This document shows positions 8,168 through 17,804 of a stretch of 64,000 bases of DNA, in pieces. The notes under the pieces are model-generated. The model was not told the DNA's origin and did not search any database. It was given only the letters and a program-made list of their open reading frames with translations. Position numbers and translations under genes: made by a program. The first letter of the stretch is position 1; each line of letters starts with the position of its first letter. Source of the DNA: Klebsiella aerogenes KCTC 2190 (GTDB taxonomy: Bacteria > Pseudomonadota > Gammaproteobacteria > Enterobacterales > Enterobacteriaceae); assembly GCF_000215745.1 (NCBI RefSeq), contig NC_015663.1:1240001-1304000 (forward strand), in the 5' to 3' direction.

Positions 8168-10466
8168 GCGCCAGCGCGGGTCCATCGTATTTTTCCAGCC
8201 ATGCCAGCGCCGTATTCCCGGCGCAACCATTGCCCAGACGCGAGGTCGGAATATCTTTCGTCAGCACGTTCACCGCGCCGTTTTTGCATATGCCGGCATC
8301 GGGGTCGATATCCGGCCACGCGCCTTCATGCAGGCAAATCACCCCCGGACGAATGCCTTCCGTGACCACTGCGCCAGCCAGTACCTGACCACGCGAATTC
8401 CACACCCGCACCAGATCGCCGTCGGCGATATTACGCGCCTGGGCGTCCAGCGGATGGATACTCAGCGGTTCGCGCCCGGCGACGGCATAGCGTTCACGCA
8501 GCGAAGTCTGGTTCAACTGGCTATGCAGGCGGTGCGCCGGATGGGCGGAAAGTATCTGCAGCTGACCCACCTCGGCGTTGCCGTGCCACTCGTCAGGTTC
8601 GAGCCACATCGGGTGCGGCGGACAATCGGCATAGCCAAACCCGGCAATGGTCGGCGAGTGAATTTCAATTTTTCCGCTCGCGGTTTTTAACGGGTTAGCC
8701 TGCGGGTCTGCGCGAAATGCCGCGAAGCGGGAGAAACGGGCGTTATTCGGGTTTTCCGGCATTTCAATTAGCTGGTTCGCTTGCCAGAATTCGGTAAACG
8801 GCGGCAGCGTCACTTGCTGCTGCGCCCCACGCTGGGCGGCAATCTGGTAGAAGGTCTCCAGCCATTGCAAATCGTTTTTTCCTTCGGTGAAGCGTTCGCG
8901 GCCGCCCGCCTCCCAGCGTTCGCTCAGATCGGCAAAAACATCGAAATCGTCGCGCGCTTCATCGCGCGGCGCGACTACCCGCTTCATCGGCACCAGATGC
9001 TGATTGCTGTAGTCGCCGGTCATGGTCAGATCGTTACGCTCAAACGAAGTGGTCGCCGGTAAGACGATATCAGCATGGCGCGCGGCGGCGGTCCAGAAGC
9101 ATTCGGAAATCACAATCAGCTCCGGCTTCTGCCAGGCCTGAATCAGGCGGTTGGTATCCTGATGATGGGTAAAGTTGGCGCCGCCCGCCCACCAGATAAA
9201 GCGGATGTCGGGAAAGCGCCGCGTCATCCCGTTGTGCTGATAGCTTGCGCCGGGGTTTTCCAGGGCCTCAACGATGCGGGCAACCGGGATTTTTTCCACC
9301 GCGTCTACGCCGCCCGCTACACTGCCCTGCATGGAGGCCAGCACTGCGGCGCGGCGCGTGGGGTTGCCGCCGTTGGCAAAGTGGTAAGAAAGACCAAAAC
9401 CGCCGCCGGGCGTGCCAATCTGCCCCAGCATCGCCGCCAGCGTCACCAGCATCCAGTGTTTTTGCTCGCCAAACTGCTGGCGCTGCATGCCCCAGCCGGA
9501 CATCAGCATGGTGGTGTTTTCGTGGGAAAGTTTCGCCAGTTCGCGGATTTTATCCGCCGCTACGCCGCAAATTGCCGCCGCCCATTCGGCGGTTTTGGCG
9601 ACGCCATCGCTTTCACCACTCAAATAGCGGGCGAAAATGTCATAACCGCTGGTACAGCGGGCGAGGAATTCATCGTCCTGCCAGCCATGCTCTACCAGGG
9701 TATGGGCGATCCCCAGCATCAACGCGACGTCAGTGCCCATATGTGGCGCGATCCATTCCATCGATTCGCCAAAGAAATCAACGCTTTCCGATCGCATGGG
9801 ATCGATGCAGATCAGCCGCTTGCCGCTCTGGCGCAGGCGATCAAACCAGGGGATCCCCTGTTCATCCGAGGCGTTCCAGGCGATTTTCAGCGTATTCAGC
9901 GGATTAGCGCTCCACAGCACCACCACCTCGCTGTGCTCCAGGATAAGCGGCCAGCTGGTTTGCTGTTGATAAACTTCATTACCGCCAACCACATAAGGCA
10001 TGATCGCCTGCGCCGCGCCGGTTGAATAATCGCCGAGGTGTCCGGTATAGCCCCCGGCAAGACTCATATAGCGCTGCAGCAGGGTTGCCGCCTTATGCAA
10101 CACGCCGTTAGAACGCCAGCCATAGGAACCGGCGAAAATCGACTGCGGGCCGTAGCTTTCGCGGATCCGTCGATGCTGGGCATCAATCAGATCAAGTGCC
10201 TGCTCCCAGCTTACCCGCACGAATTCATCCTGGCCGCGTACGCCCTGCGGCTGTTGCGGCGAGGCGAGATAGCCTTTTCGCACCATCGGATAGCGAACGC
10301 GAGTTTTACTATGCACCTGTTCGCGCACCGCCGTTTGCAGCGAGTTGGCGAAGGGGGTGTCCAGCGCGCCGCGGGACGAAATCACATTTTCACCATCCGT
10401 CTCCACCAGCATTGGCCCCCAGTGGGCCGCGGTTAAGATGGTTTTAGTTGCAGATGAAGTTGGCAA
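8136..10466 (-). CDS. bisC: BisC, biotin sulfoxide reductase (molybdoenzyme)
   Basis: Cytoplasmic Mo-bis-MGD enzyme that reduces biotin sulfoxide and, in E. coli, methionine sulfoxide. The GSYGWRSNG segment (about residues 113-121) holds the serine expected to bind molybdenum in the DMSO reductase/BisC subgroup. Other family blocks include [25 protein letters not shown] and [14 protein letters not shown] place the start at TTG 10466: CAGGAG lies five bases before it and the product is 776 residues, in register with E. coli BisC. An in-frame TTG at 10517 lacks a ribosome site. There is no Tat signal, as expected for a cytoplasmic member. The 3' end overlaps yiaC. Confidence 0.93.
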   Translation of the reverse strand: MPTSSATKTILTAAHWGPMLVETDGENVISSRGALDTPFANSLQTAVREQVHSKTRVRYPMVRKGYLASPQQPQGVRGQDEFVRVSWEQALDLIDAQHRRIRESYGPQSIFAGSYGWRSNGVLHKAATLLQRYMSLAGGYTGHLGDYSTGAAQAIMPYVVGGNEVYQQQTSWPLILEHSEVVVLWSANPLNTLKIAWNASDEQGIPWFDRLRQSGKRLICIDPMRSESVDFFGESMEWIAPHMGTDVALMLGIAHTLVEHGWQDDEFLARCTSGYDIFARYLSGESDGVAKTAEWAAAICGVAADKIRELAKLSHENTTMLMSGWGMQRQQFGEQKHWMLVTLAAMLGQIGTPGGGFGLSYHFANGGNPTRRAAVLASMQGSVAGGVDAVEKIPVARIVEALENPGASYQHNGMTRRFPDIRFIWWAGGANFTHHQDTNRLIQAWQKPELIVISECFWTAAARHADIVLPATTSFERNDLTMTGDYSNQHLVPMKRVVAPRDEARDDFDVFADLSERWEAGGRERFTEGKNDLQWLETFYQIAAQRGAQQQVTLPPFTEFWQANQLIEMPENPNNARFSRFAAFRADPQANPLKTASGKIEIHSPTIAGFGYADCPPHPMWLEPDEWHGNAEVGQLQILSAHPAHRLHSQLNQTSLRERYAVAGREPLSIHPLDAQARNIADGDLVRVWNSRGQVLAGAVVTEGIRPGVICLHEGAWPDIDPDAGICKNGAVNVLTKDIPTSRLGNGCAGNTALAWLEKYDGPALALSAFDPPANA

Positions 10467-10634
10467 AGCAGGCTCCTGGGTCAGCGAATGCAGGTGTTGT
10501 GACGGTTTGTTAGTCAACCGTTCAATGTTACTTACAAAAAGAGATACCCTACGGGGAATTTTCTCCGTATTCGGACGTCATAATCAACCGTCACGCTTGC
10601 GGTGGCAAAGAATAAAAAGGATTAAGGAAATAAG

Positions 10635-11297
10635 ATGAAAAAACGCGTACTCATGATTGCTGCTATCGTTAGCGGCACACTGGCTATTTCTGGTTGTACT
10701 ACCAACCCTTATACCGGCGAACGCGAAGCGGGAAAATCCGGCATCGGCGCGGGTATCGGCTCCTTAGTAGGCGCAGGCGTCGGCGCGCTCTCCTCTTCCA
10801 AGCATGACCGCGGCAAAGGCGCGCTGATTGGCGCAGCGGCAGGCGCGGCGCTAGGCGGCGGCATCGGTTACTACATGGACGTGCAGGAAGCGAAACTGCG
10901 CGAAAAAATGCAGGGAACCGGAGTCAGCGTGACGCGAAATGGCGATAACATCGTGCTCAACATGCCGAATAACGTCACCTTTGACAGCAGCAGCGCCAAC
11001 CTGAAACCTGCAGGCGCCAACACCCTGACCGGCGTCGCGATGGTACTGAAAGAGTACGAGAAAACTGCCGTTAACGTCGTCGGCTACACCGACAGCACCG
11101 GCAGCAACGATCTGAACATGCGTCTGTCGCAACAGCGTGCCGACAGCGTCGCCAGCGCGCTCATCACTCAGGGCGTAGCGGCCAACCGTATTCGCACTAC
11201 CGGCATGGGCCCGGCGAACCCGATCGCCAGCAACAGCACGGCGGAAGGCAAAGCGCAGAACCGTCGCGTGGAAATTACCCTCAGCCCGCTGCAGTAA
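10635..11297 (+). CDS. yiaD: YiaD, OmpA-family outer-membrane lipoprotein
   Basis: A 220-residue lipoprotein with lipobox AISG-Cys21. A glycine-zipper segment rich in GAGIG and GAAAGAALGGG (about 37-80) follows, then a C-terminal OmpA-like peptidoglycan-binding domain with FDSSSANLKPAG and NxxLSxxRAxxV (NMRLSQQRADSV). In E. coli, high-copy yiaD suppresses a bamD mutation, linking it to outer-membrane assembly. It stands alone with a promoter in the 168-base gap after divergent bisC. Confidence 0.92.
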   Translation: MKKRVLMIAAIVSGTLAISGCTTNPYTGEREAGKSGIGAGIGSLVGAGVGALSSSKHDRGKGALIGAAAGAALGGGIGYYMDVQEAKLREKMQGTGVSVTRNGDNIVLNMPNNVTFDSSSANLKPAGANTLTGVAMVLKEYEKTAVNVVGYTDSTGSNDLNMRLSQQRADSVASALITQGVAANRIRTTGMGPANPIASNSTAEGKAQNRRVEITLSPLQ

Positions 11298-11311
11298 TCT
11301 TCTCGTTTCCG

Positions 11312-11334
11312 GCCCGGCAGCCTCCCTGCCGGGC
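11312..11334 (+). terminator. Hairpin after yiaD
   Basis: GCCCGGCAG and CTGCCGGGC pair around a five-base loop shortly after the yiaD stop. The following sequence CAAAATGC has no U run, so it may act as an mRNA 3' stabiliser or a weak terminator. Confidence 0.5.
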
Positions 11335-11399
11335 AAAATGCTTGATATCGCTATTTTTCGCGCTAAGGTGTTGGCAGATTTTCAGCAAAGGAAGCCATC

Positions 11400-12416
11400 A
11401 TGGCGAAAGCGGCGCGAGCAACCATCAGCGACGTGGCGAAAGCCGCGAAGACCGGTAAAACCAGCATTTCACGCTATCTCAACGGCGAAAAGCATCTGCT
11501 TTCCGACGATCTGCTGGCGCGGATTGAAAAAGCGATTGCCGAGCTCAACTACCGTCCCAGCCTGATGGCCCGTGGTCTCAAACATGGCCGTACCCGCCTG
11601 ATTGGCCTGATCATCGCCGATATCACCAACCCTTACTCCGTGAACGTGTTAAGCGGGATTGAAGCCGCCTGCCGCGAAAAAGGCTTCACCTTGCTGGTAT
11701 GTAATACCAACAACGAGGTCGATCAGGAGCTGCATTACCTTGACCTGCTGCGTAGCTATCAGGTTGAAGGGATTGTGGTTAATGCAGTCGGCATGCGCGA
11801 AGAAGGCCTCAACCGCCTGCAGCAATCCTCGCTACCGATGGTGCTTATCGACCGTAAAATCCCCGATTTCGCCTGTGATGTCGTGGGGCTGGATAACACT
11901 CAGGCCGCCACCACCGCCACCGAACATCTGGTGGAAAAGGGTTTTGAAGCGCTGTTGTTTTTAAGCGAGCCAATCGGCTCCGTAAACACCCGCCGCGAGC
12001 GCCTCGACGCCTTTCGCGCGACCCTACAGCGCTATGCTGGCGTGGTGGCGGAAAACGCCGAGGTGCCGCTCAACGACGGCGCCATGATGGATAACGTCCT
12101 GCGCCAGTTCCACGCCCGCCACCGCGGAATGCGCAAAGCGGTGATTTCCGCCAATGGCGCCCTGACGTTACAGGTCGCCCGCTCGCTGAAGCGCGTTGAC
12201 CTCATCTGGGGCAGCGATATCGGCCTGCTGGGCTTCGATGAGCTGGAATGGGCGGAGCTGGCGGGCGTCGGTATTACCACCCTCAAACAGCCAACCTGGC
12301 AGATTGGCTATGCTTCGGTCGAACAGGTCGTCAGGCGTATCGAAGGCGGCAGCGACCCCATCTGCGAGCGGGTCTTCTCCGGCGAGCTTATTGTCCGGGG
12401 ATCAACGTCTCGTTAA
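11400..12416 (+). CDS. ptxS: LacI-family repressor of the 2-ketogluconate operon (PtxS-like)
   Basis: A 338-residue LacI/GalR regulator. The N-terminal helix-turn-helix is TISDVAKAAKTGKTSISRYL and the hinge region is LNYRPSLMARGLKHGRT. The ligand domain follows with NPYSVNVLSGIE. It precedes, on the same strand, genes for an epimerase-like protein, a PfkB kinase, an MFS transporter and a 2-ketoaldonate reductase, the layout of the Pseudomonas kgu cluster governed by PtxS. A 14-base palindrome-like operator resembling the PtxS site sits in the 109-base gap downstream. ATG 11400 follows AAGGAAG. The name is by analogy; a KdgR-type ligand cannot be excluded. Confidence 0.78.
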   Translation: MAKAARATISDVAKAAKTGKTSISRYLNGEKHLLSDDLLARIEKAIAELNYRPSLMARGLKHGRTRLIGLIIADITNPYSVNVLSGIEAACREKGFTLLVCNTNNEVDQELHYLDLLRSYQVEGIVVNAVGMREEGLNRLQQSSLPMVLIDRKIPDFACDVVGLDNTQAATTATEHLVEKGFEALLFLSEPIGSVNTRRERLDAFRATLQRYAGVVAENAEVPLNDGAMMDNVLRQFHARHRGMRKAVISANGALTLQVARSLKRVDLIWGSDIGLLGFDELEWAELAGVGITTLKQPTWQIGYASVEQVVRRIEGGSDPICERVFSGELIVRGSTSR

Positions 12417-12464
12417 CGATTCATCGTGATGACGATCATAAATTAAACATCCTGGCCTTTCCTT

Positions 12465-12478
12465 TGGAACCGGTACCA
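12465..12478 (+). promoter_or_regulatory. PtxS-like operator before kguE
   Basis: TGGAACCGGTACCA matches the PtxS site TGAAACCGGTTTCA at 11 of 14 positions and keeps the central AACCGGT core. It lies 47 bases before the kguE ATG, where a repressor would block the promoter. This suggests local repression lifted by 2-ketogluconate. Confidence 0.6.
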
Positions 12479-12525
12479 TCTAGCGTAATAGGGAGTTAAG
12501 CCCCACCACGCCAGGAGTTTGTTCA

Positions 12526-13275
12526 ATGGCCAGAAAAATCATTGTCGTCACCGCCGCTTATGGCAACGACCACGTTAAAGCGCTTGGCGGGCAGTCCGCC
12601 GTATTACCCTTTATCGCCGGTTCCGGCGCCGATGGCGTGGAAATTCGCCGCGAGTTGTTCAGCGCGGCGGAACTGAAGCAGTTGCCGACGCTGGCGGCCG
12701 ACATTGAAAAACAGGGGCTGCTGGCCTGCTACTCCGCGCCACAAGCGCTGTTCACCAACAACGGCGAGCTCAATCCCCATCTCCCGTCGTTACTTGAAGA
12801 AGCGCAAACCCTCAACGCCCTGTGGCTGAAGCTCTCCCTCGGTAATTTCATCCATAACCAACAGCTGGAGACGCTGCGCGACATTCTGAGCGCCAGCGGC
12901 ATGGCGCTGGTGGTGGAAAATGACCAGACCGATTGCGGCCAACTGGCGCCGATGCAGCGCTTCAAAGCCGCCTGCCGGGTCCATCAGATGCCGGTGACGC
13001 TGACTTTCGACATGGGAAACTGGCTGTGGGTTGGCGATTCGCCGGAAGAAGCCGCGCGCCATCTCGCCCCCGCTGTCAGCTATATTCATGTGAAGGCGGC
13101 GGAGCCTCATCATGAGAAGTATCGCGCCGTCCCACCGGACCAGGCGGACGCTCGCTGGCTAGCGCTGCTCGATAACCTGCCCGCCGACGCGCCGCGCGGT
13201 ATTGAATTCCCGCTGGTCGGCGACGACCTGACCGCCGTCACCCGCCATTACGTTGATCTGTTACGCGAGGATTAA
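12526..13275 (+). CDS. kguE: KguE-like sugar phosphate isomerase/epimerase family protein
   Basis: A 249-residue TIM-barrel protein of the xylose isomerase-like AP endonuclease 2 superfamily. Visible blocks include the N-terminal GADGVEIRRELF, a central MALVVENDQTD, FDMGNWLW with a likely metal Asp, and SYIHVKAAEPHHEKY near the C-terminus. KguE of Pseudomonas is the first gene of the 2-ketogluconate operon and its chemical step is not firmly settled. ATG 12526 follows CAGGAGTTTGTTCA. It runs into kguK with only a three-base gap, so it is surely co-transcribed. Confidence 0.75.
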   Translation: MARKIIVVTAAYGNDHVKALGGQSAVLPFIAGSGADGVEIRRELFSAAELKQLPTLAADIEKQGLLACYSAPQALFTNNGELNPHLPSLLEEAQTLNALWLKLSLGNFIHNQQLETLRDILSASGMALVVENDQTDCGQLAPMQRFKAACRVHQMPVTLTFDMGNWLWVGDSPEEAARHLAPAVSYIHVKAAEPHHEKYRAVPPDQADARWLALLDNLPADAPRGIEFPLVGDDLTAVTRHYVDLLRED

Positions 13276-13278
13276 GCC

Positions 13279-14214
13279 ATGGAAAACTTAGATGTCATTA
13301 CCATTGGCGAAGCCATGGCGATGTTTGTCGCCACCGAAACCGGCGAACTGGCGGAGGTTGAACGCTTTATCAAACGCGTCGCCGGCGCTGAACTGAACGT
13401 GGCGACCGGCCTGGCGCGCCTGGGGCTGAAGGTGGGCTGGGTGAGCCGCGTCGGCAACGATAGCTTTGGCCGCTTCGTGCTGAATTCGCTGGCCAAAGAA
13501 GGCATCGACGCGCGCGGCGTGGCCGTTGACGAGCGCTACGCTACCGGCTTCCAGATGAAATCTAAAGTCGAAAATGGAACCGATCCCATCGTGGAATATT
13601 TCCGTAAAGGATCGGCTGCCAGCCATCTGTCGACGGAAGATTTCCGCGCTGATTACTTCACCAGCGCCCGCCATTTGCACTTAAGCGGCGTCGCCGCCGC
13701 GCTGTCCGACAGCTCGTATGCATTGCTGGAACATGCGGCCAGGGTGATGAAAGCCGAAGGGAAAACCCTCTCATTTGATCCAAACCTGCGCCCGGTACTG
13801 TGGAAAAGCGAAGCCGAGATGGTGGAGAAACTGAACCGCCTCGCCTTCCAGGCTGACTGGGTTTTGCCAGGCTTAAAAGAGGGCGTGATTCTTACCGGCC
13901 AGCAGACGCCGGAAGGTATCGCTGATTTCTATCTGTCGCGCGGCGTTAAGGCGGTGGTGATTAAAACCGGCTGCGACGGCGCATGGTTCAAGACCGCCAA
14001 CGGCGAACAGGGCGCCATCGCAGCCATTAAAGTCGACAACGTGGTGGACACCGTCGGCGCGGGTGATGGCTTTGCCGTTGGCGTAATCAGCGCGCTGCTG
14101 GAAGGCAAAACGCTGACGCAAGCCGTGAACCGCGGTAACAAAATTGGCTCGCTGGCCATTCAGGTACAGGGCGATAGCGAAGGGCTGCCCACCCGCGAAG
14201 CGCTGGGCAAATAA
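13279..14214 (+). CDS. kguK: KguK, 2-ketogluconate kinase (PfkB family)
   Basis: A 311-residue ribokinase-like sugar kinase. It has the N-terminal GEAMAMF and NVATGLARLG substrate-side motifs and the C-terminal ATP/anion-hole motif DTVGAGDGFAVG, with catalytic Asp263. Substrate is inferred from the operon: phosphorylation of 2-ketogluconate to 2-keto-6-phosphogluconate after uptake. On sequence alone it could also be called a 2-keto-3-deoxygluconate kinase, since the two groups are close. It lies between kguE (3 bases) and kguT (100 bases). Confidence 0.78.
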   Translation: MENLDVITIGEAMAMFVATETGELAEVERFIKRVAGAELNVATGLARLGLKVGWVSRVGNDSFGRFVLNSLAKEGIDARGVAVDERYATGFQMKSKVENGTDPIVEYFRKGSAASHLSTEDFRADYFTSARHLHLSGVAAALSDSSYALLEHAARVMKAEGKTLSFDPNLRPVLWKSEAEMVEKLNRLAFQADWVLPGLKEGVILTGQQTPEGIADFYLSRGVKAVVIKTGCDGAWFKTANGEQGAIAAIKVDNVVDTVGAGDGFAVGVISALLEGKTLTQAVNRGNKIGSLAIQVQGDSEGLPTREALGK

Positions 14215-14314
14215 TCTTTTCACCTAAAACAGCCGTCCTGTACCCTACATGCAGCGCGGCACAGCAGCGCCCGTTCCGGCGGGCGTATGTCACCTCATTG
14301 ACAGAGGCAAGCCT

Positions 14315-15595
14315 ATGAACAGTTCAACAAATGCAGCAAAACGTTGGTGGTACATCATGCCTATCGTGTTTATCACGTATAGCCTGGCGTACCTTGACCG
14401 CGCCAACTTCAGCTTTGCATCGGCCGCGGGCATTACCGAAGACCTTGGCATCACCAAAGGCATCTCATCGCTGCTTGGCGCCCTTTTCTTTCTTGGATAC
14501 TTCTTCTTCCAGATCCCAGGAGCGATTTACGCTGAACGCCGCAGCGTGCGTAAACTTATCTTTATCTGCCTTATCCTGTGGGGCGGCTGCGCCTCGCTAA
14601 CCGGCGTGGTGCATAACATCCCGGCGCTGGCGGCCATCCGCTTTATCCTTGGCGTGGTGGAAGCGGCGGTCATGCCGGCGATGCTGATTTACATCAGTAA
14701 CTGGTTCACCAAATCAGAGCGTTCACGCGCTAACACTTTCCTGATCCTCGGTAACCCGGTCACCGTACTGTGGATGTCGGTCGTATCGGGTTATTTGATC
14801 CAGGCCTTTGGCTGGCGTGAAATGTTTATCATTGAAGGGATCCCTGCTGTGATTTGGGCCTTCTGCTGGTGGGTACTGGTGAAAGACAAACCGTCGCAGG
14901 TGAACTGGCTGGCGGAAAGTGAAAAAGCGGCGCTGCAGGAACAACTGGAGCGCGAACAGCAGGGCATCAAAGCGGTACGTAACTATGGCGAAGCCTTCCG
15001 TTCACGCAACGTGGTGCTGCTGTGTATGCAATATTTCGCCTGGAGCATCGGCGTGTACGGTTTCGTACTGTGGCTGCCGTCAATCATCCGCAGCGGCGGC
15101 GAAAACATGGGGATGGTCGAAGTAGGCTGGCTCTCTTCAGTACCCTATCTGGCGGCAACGATTGCGATGATTGCCGTCTCCTGGGCTTCCGATAAGATGC
15201 AGAACCGTAAGCTGTTTGTCTGGCCGCTGCTGCTCATTGGCGGGCTGGCGTTCATCGGCTCCTGGGCCGTCGGCGCCAACCATTTCTGGGTCTCTTATAC
15301 CCTGCTGGTGATCGCCGGCGCGGCCATGTACGCCCCGTATGGCCCGTTCTTTGCGATTATCCCGGAGATGCTGCCACGCAACGTCGCCGGCGGCGCGATG
15401 GCGCTGATCAACAGTATGGGAGCGCTGGGTTCTTTCTTTGGTTCGTGGTTCGTCGGCTATCTCAACGGCGCAACCGGCAGCCCGTCCGCCTCGTACATTT
15501 TCATGGGTGTGGCGCTTTTCGCCTCGGTATGGCTTACTTTAATTGTTAAGCCTGCTAAGAATCAAAAACTTCCGCTTGGCGCTCATCACGCCTGA
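14315..15595 (+). CDS. kguT: KguT, MFS 2-ketogluconate transporter
   Basis: A 426-residue MFS protein of the anion:cation symporter type. It opens RWWYIMPIVFITYSLAYLDRANFSF, the usual sugar-acid symporter start, with about twelve membrane segments and a cytoplasmic loop rich in charged residues near 200. ATG 14315 is chosen because AGAGG lies nine bases upstream; an earlier in-frame ATG would add 22 residues with no membrane or family match. It is the uptake step of the kgu operon. The 24-base gap to ghrB keeps the reductase in the same transcript. Confidence 0.82.
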   Translation: MNSSTNAAKRWWYIMPIVFITYSLAYLDRANFSFASAAGITEDLGITKGISSLLGALFFLGYFFFQIPGAIYAERRSVRKLIFICLILWGGCASLTGVVHNIPALAAIRFILGVVEAAVMPAMLIYISNWFTKSERSRANTFLILGNPVTVLWMSVVSGYLIQAFGWREMFIIEGIPAVIWAFCWWVLVKDKPSQVNWLAESEKAALQEQLEREQQGIKAVRNYGEAFRSRNVVLLCMQYFAWSIGVYGFVLWLPSIIRSGGENMGMVEVGWLSSVPYLAATIAMIAVSWASDKMQNRKLFVWPLLLIGGLAFIGSWAVGANHFWVSYTLLVIAGAAMYAPYGPFFAIIPEMLPRNVAGGAMALINSMGALGSFFGSWFVGYLNGATGSPSASYIFMGVALFASVWLTLIVKPAKNQKLPLGAHHA

Positions 15596-15619
15596 ACTAC
15601 TTACGCTACGGAGATTCGC

Positions 15620-16591
15620 ATGAAGCCGTCTGTCATTCTCTATAAAACGCTCCCCGACGATCTGTTACACCGTCTGGAGGAACACTTTTCCGTCACCCAG
15701 GTGAAAAACCTGCGTCCGGAAACCGTTTCGCAGCACGCGGAGGCTTTCGCCCAGGCGGAAGGTTTACTGGGTTCGAGTGAAAAGGTTGACGCCGCGTTAC
15801 TGGAGAAAATGCCGAAGCTGCGTGCGACCTCTACCGTGTCTGTCGGCTACGACAATTTTGATGTCGATGCGTTGAACGCGCGCAAGATTTTGCTGATGCA
15901 TACGCCGACCGTGCTAACCGAAACCGTCGCCGATACGGTGATGGCGCTGGTGCTGAGCACCGCGCGTCGGGTGGTTGAGGTCGCTGAACGCGTGAAAGCG
16001 GGCGAATGGACCAAGAGCATCGGGCCGGACTGGTTCGGCTGCGATGTACACCATAAAACCCTGGGCATCGTCGGCATGGGCCGCATTGGCATGGCGCTGG
16101 CGCAGCGCGCCCACTTCGGTTTCGGCATGCCGATTCTGTATAACGCGCGCCGGCAGCATCCACAGGCGGAAGAGCGCTTCAATGCGCGCTACTGCGATCT
16201 CGATACCCTGTTACAGGAAGCGGATTTCGTCTGCCTCATTCTGCCGCTGAGCGAAGAGACCCACCACCTGTTCGGCGAAGCGCAGTTTGCCAAAATGAAA
16301 TCTTCCGCCATCTTCATTAACGCCGGGCGCGGTCCGGTCGTTGACGAGCAGGCGCTGATTGCGGCGCTGCAGGCCGGAGAGATCCACGCTGCCGGTCTTG
16401 ACGTCTTTGAACATGAACCACTGGCAAAAGATTCGCCGCTGCTGACGCTGCCGAACGTGGTCGCGCTACCGCACATTGGTTCCGCCACCCACGAGACCCG
16501 CTATAACATGGCGGCCTGCGCGGTAGATAACCTGATTGACGCATTGAACGGCAAGGTTGAGAAGAACTGCGTGAACCCGCAGGTGAAGTAA
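15620..16591 (+). CDS. ghrB: GhrB, glyoxylate/hydroxypyruvate and 2-ketogluconate reductase
   Basis: A 323-residue D-2-hydroxyacid dehydrogenase, very close to E. coli GhrB (YiaE/TkrA). The NAD(P) site is GMGRIG (152-157) and the catalytic set is Arg237, Glu266 and His285 (LPHIGSAT). E. coli GhrB reduces glyoxylate, hydroxypyruvate and 2-ketoaldonates. Here it is the last gene of a kgu operon, the position held in Pseudomonas by KguD, which reduces 2-keto-6-phosphogluconate to 6-phosphogluconate. The context therefore favours a 2-ketogluconate pathway role as the primary one. Confidence 0.92.
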   Translation: MKPSVILYKTLPDDLLHRLEEHFSVTQVKNLRPETVSQHAEAFAQAEGLLGSSEKVDAALLEKMPKLRATSTVSVGYDNFDVDALNARKILLMHTPTVLTETVADTVMALVLSTARRVVEVAERVKAGEWTKSIGPDWFGCDVHHKTLGIVGMGRIGMALAQRAHFGFGMPILYNARRQHPQAEERFNARYCDLDTLLQEADFVCLILPLSEETHHLFGEAQFAKMKSSAIFINAGRGPVVDEQALIAALQAGEIHAAGLDVFEHEPLAKDSPLLTLPNVVALPHIGSATHETRYNMAACAVDNLIDALNGKVEKNCVNPQVK

Positions 16592-16657
16592 GCGAGGAAA
16601 GCAGAAGCCCGGCCGGCGGCGCTTACGCCGTCAGCCGGGAGAACAGCGATATACCGA

Positions 16658-17368
16658 TTAACGCGTGGCGTTAACCGCCGCCGTCCAGGCCTGATTAAAG
16701 GCCTGATGCTGAGCGGCCAGCGGAGCAATCAGCGCATTGTACTGGCTTGCCTGCTGAGACGTCGGGAACTGAATACCGTTAGCCACGAAGCTCACCTGCG
16801 TCCCCTGCTGAGCGACAAAATCACCCACCTGCACCAGCTGCTGAGTAAAGACCTGCGCGGCCGGAATCAGCGGCTGCAGCGCATTCGCCGGCGCCGTCAC
16901 GACTTTATTAAACACCTGGTCATAAACCGGCTTAAGATCATCAGCCTGCTTCAGCGCGCCATGCGCGGCATCCGCCTGCATTTTAGCGTTTTCCAGCTGC
17001 TGGCTCAGCACGCCCAGCGCACCGTTAGCCTGCCGCAGCGGCTCACGCTGAGTGGTATAATCCTGCGCCACGCGAATGGCGTTAACGCTATCAACCACCG
17101 GGCGCAGACCCGCATCCATCGCCTGGCTGACCTGCTGTGAATAAGCGTAAATCACCGCATAATCGGACACGAAGGGGCCGAACTGTTTTTTCTGATCGGC
17201 GGTCAGCGTAGGCAGACGTTCGCCGCTACGCATTGCCGTATTCTGCAGGAAGTCGATGAACGCTTTGCGCTGATCGCCTTCTTTATCAAAACACCCACTC
17301 AGGCTAACCACCATTAATATGGCCGCAACGGCCGCAAACCAGCGAGAGCAGGACTTTCCTGTCGCCAT
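16658..17368 (-). CDS. yiaF: YiaF, DUF3053 lipoprotein
   Basis: A 236-residue lipoprotein with lipobox SLSG-Cys26, then an all-helical, Gln/Ala-rich domain of the DUF3053 family. It matches E. coli YiaF, its neighbour in the same place after ghrB. The role is unknown; the signal and absence of an Asp at +2 (Phe follows Cys) predict an outer-membrane lipoprotein. It converges with ghrB and diverges from the MFS gene. Confidence 0.85.
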   Translation of the reverse strand: MATGKSCSRWFAAVAAILMVVSLSGCFDKEGDQRKAFIDFLQNTAMRSGERLPTLTADQKKQFGPFVSDYAVIYAYSQQVSQAMDAGLRPVVDSVNAIRVAQDYTTQREPLRQANGALGVLSQQLENAKMQADAAHGALKQADDLKPVYDQVFNKVVTAPANALQPLIPAAQVFTQQLVQVGDFVAQQGTQVSFVANGIQFPTSQQASQYNALIAPLAAQHQAFNQAWTAAVNATR

Positions 17369-17804
17369 TTTTTTACTCCTTCAGCCAAAAAAAGCGCAAA
17401 CAGGCACACGCGTGCCAGACGCTGACAAGGATAGTCCAGGACGGCCTTGCAGGATACCCTTTCCTGATAATCTTACCGCGGAAAATACCCTTTTTCGCCT
17501 TCCCGGCGCCAGCCAGGCCCGCTGTTAAGTTCATCACATTTAACGCGATAACTTAAGCCAAAAAAATAGTAAATATCTTTTTGATTTAATTAAAATTAAT
17601 AAAATTAACGGCGAAGGAATTACGCAAAGCGGACGATAATCGCACGCTTCCTGAAGGCGGCACATTGTCTACAGGCAGGTTCAATGGTTTGATTAATGAG
17701 CGATTAACGGCGTTATGTTCGATTATCGCACAAACAACATCAATGACAGCGAGGGAGACTATAACAATACCTCTGTCCCCCGCTCAGCCTGCCAGGAATG
17801 CCGT
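17369..17804. other. Divergent regulatory region between yiaF and the AAHS transporter
   Basis: A 436-base gap has an AT-rich core (17530-17620) with several A/T tracts, which is promoter-like. A CRP-like box TGTTA-AGTTCA-TCACA lies at 17523-17538, matching TGTGA-N6-TCACA in 9 of 10 contact bases. I see no ORF worth calling. Confidence 0.5.

Noticed and set aside
9075-10025. Plus-strand frame of 316 codons opposite bisC
   Set aside because: Antisense to a conserved molybdoenzyme, with low-complexity Gly/His/Arg composition.
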